13,966 nt of DNA from an uncultured Campylobacter sp. (GTDB taxonomy: Bacteria > Campylobacterota > Campylobacteria > Campylobacterales > Campylobacteraceae): positions 1-13,966 of the forward strand of contig NZ_CALJPC010000020.1 of NCBI RefSeq assembly GCF_937981295.1, given 5' to 3'. Both the position numbers and the translations under genes were made by a program. Positions 13,254 through 13,966 of the stretch are shown one piece after another; position 1 is the stretch's first letter; the number at the start of each line of letters is the position of its first letter. The notes beneath the pieces were generated by a model. It saw nothing but the letters and a program-made list of their open reading frames with translations, was not told where the DNA came from and made no database searches.

Positions 13254-13847
13254 TTAAACGTTTACGCTTATCTTTTCTATCTTGCTCCAGGCTAGCAGAT
13301 GCACGATGCTAGTTATTGTGAGGGTCATGGGGAATATCAAATGGTATAGTGCATTTAACGAAAAAAGGATGACACAGAACCACACATACGTCTCAAAGAT
13401 CCCCACGCCGCTTATGCGCGCTAGAGCAAAATTTATGCAAAACCACGCTACGATTATATAGATTGCGCCCGCAAACGTTATCAAAATGTACAATATCATT
13501 GCCAAATGCTTGTGTGAGATCGATAAAGGAATCGATAAAAAGATGCTTGTTATGGCAATGACACAGATGCAGACAATTATGCAGTTGCGGTAAAGTGCTG
13601 CCGCTTTTATGCCGCTAAGCATTGAAATTTTGCGGAGCGCTCTTAGCCTGAAAAATACCGAAACACACAAAAGAGCAAAAATAATTCCGCCAGTGATATA
13701 GGTAGCCGTCTTGTTGGTGCTAAGCCCTAGCATATCGTTCTTAGCAATATCTAGCGCAACTAAAGTCGCAGGCACCGCCGCTAAAAATAGATCAATGCCG
13801 GTGCTGATCATCCCCTCTTTTCTTGCCTGAGATACGAGATCTTGCAT
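13254..13847 (-). CDS. six-helix membrane protein, tandem paralog (unknown)
   Basis: A 197-residue paralog, the shortest of the set; start ATG 13847 with AAAAGG upstream. The N-terminus MQDLVSQARKEGMISTGIDL and segment RLRALRKISMLSGIKAAALY are almost identical to the 214-residue copy. WFCINFALARISGVGIFETY and HLLAWSKIEKISVNV mark the other two cytoplasmic segments. The external loop before the last helix is almost absent (ALYHLIFPMTLT), so hydrophobic segments 5 and 6 are close together. No known family is recognised. Confidence 0.75.
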   Translation of the reverse strand: MQDLVSQARKEGMISTGIDLFLAAVPATLVALDIAKNDMLGLSTNKTATYITGGIIFALLCVSVFFRLRALRKISMLSGIKAAALYRNCIIVCICVIAITSIFLSIPLSISHKHLAMILYILITFAGAIYIIVAWFCINFALARISGVGIFETYVWFCVILFSLNALYHLIFPMTLTITSIVHLLAWSKIEKISVNV

Positions 13848-13873
13848 AATAAGCCTTTTAAAATTTATCCCGA

Positions 13874-13879
13874 AGTATA
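13874..13879 (-). promoter_or_regulatory. candidate -10 (TATACT), paralog upstream region
   Basis: On the minus strand TATGTATACT is followed by TCGGGATAAATTTTAAAAGG and the ATG at 13847. The block is conserved with the two neighbouring paralogs, which suggests the promoter was duplicated with the gene. The remaining bases to 13966 hold AAATTT words and no gene. Confidence 0.45.
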
Positions 13880-13966
13880 CATAAATCGATGTAAAGCAGG
13901 AATTAAATAGCTAAATTTAAAATTTTTAAATTTCGTTGCGGCAAGCTTGCATACTGCGGAATTTCG

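Noticed and set aside
10784..13847. Second ABC or MFS transporter encoded by the membrane-protein cluster
   Set aside because: The proteins have six helices, are only 197-260 residues long, show no transporter motif and have no ATPase neighbour; they are paralogs of one another.

Overview
The window looks like chromosomal DNA of a Campylobacter species, most likely one of the higher-GC oral species (the C. gracilis/C. rectus/C. showae type). The reasons are the GC-rich coding sequence set in AT-rich intergenic DNA packed with AAATTT/AAATTTTA words, the TAtAAT-type and extended -10 promoters, and the gene families. The genus call is an inference from style and the species is not determined. 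No tRNA, rRNA, CRISPR, insertion sequence or phage gene is visible.

Layout. (1) 1-1046, minus strand: the N-terminal part of an exported Sel1-repeat, cysteine-rich (Hcp-like) protein running off the left edge, then a small glycine-zipper lipoprotein. (2) 1259-1741, plus strand: a flavodoxin with a convincing extended -10 promoter overlapped by a Fur-box-like palindrome. It is followed by about 660 bp without a gene that carries several strong hairpins. (3) 2405-10516, plus strand: an export operon with the gene order and sequence character of E. coli ybhG-ybhF-ybhS-ybhR: periplasmic adaptor, double-ATPase ABC protein and two ABC-2 permeases. (4) 10784-13847, minus strand: four tandem, related six-helix membrane proteins of unknown function, three of them close paralogs with duplicated upstream regions.

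The operon would work as a tripartite exporter. The fused ATPase (two nucleotide-binding domains, one ATP site predicted degenerate) powers a heterodimer of the two permeases in the inner membrane, and the adaptor links this to the outer envelope. No outer-membrane partner or regulator is encoded in the window.

The unusual part is the architecture of this operon. In E. coli these genes are compact; here the locus is swollen at almost every junction. There is a 1.1 kb non-open spacer between adaptor and ATPase, an extra stretch of about 50 residues in the ATPase linker, and a Gly/Ser/Asn-rich insert of about 170 residues in the external domain of the first permease. Two further spacers (0.6 and 0.8 kb) are filled with degenerate AAATTT-containing repeats yet kept open as single reading frames. 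These two frames (6338-6970 and 8604-9428) overlap both neighbours, with ATGA stop/start overlaps at three of the four junctions. They encode very basic, Phe/Lys/Arg/Ala/Leu-rich repeat proteins that I cannot assign to any family. They may be real small proteins, or intergenic repeat DNA selected to stay translatable so that ribosomes reach the next gene. This is the strongest candidate for something undescribed in the window.
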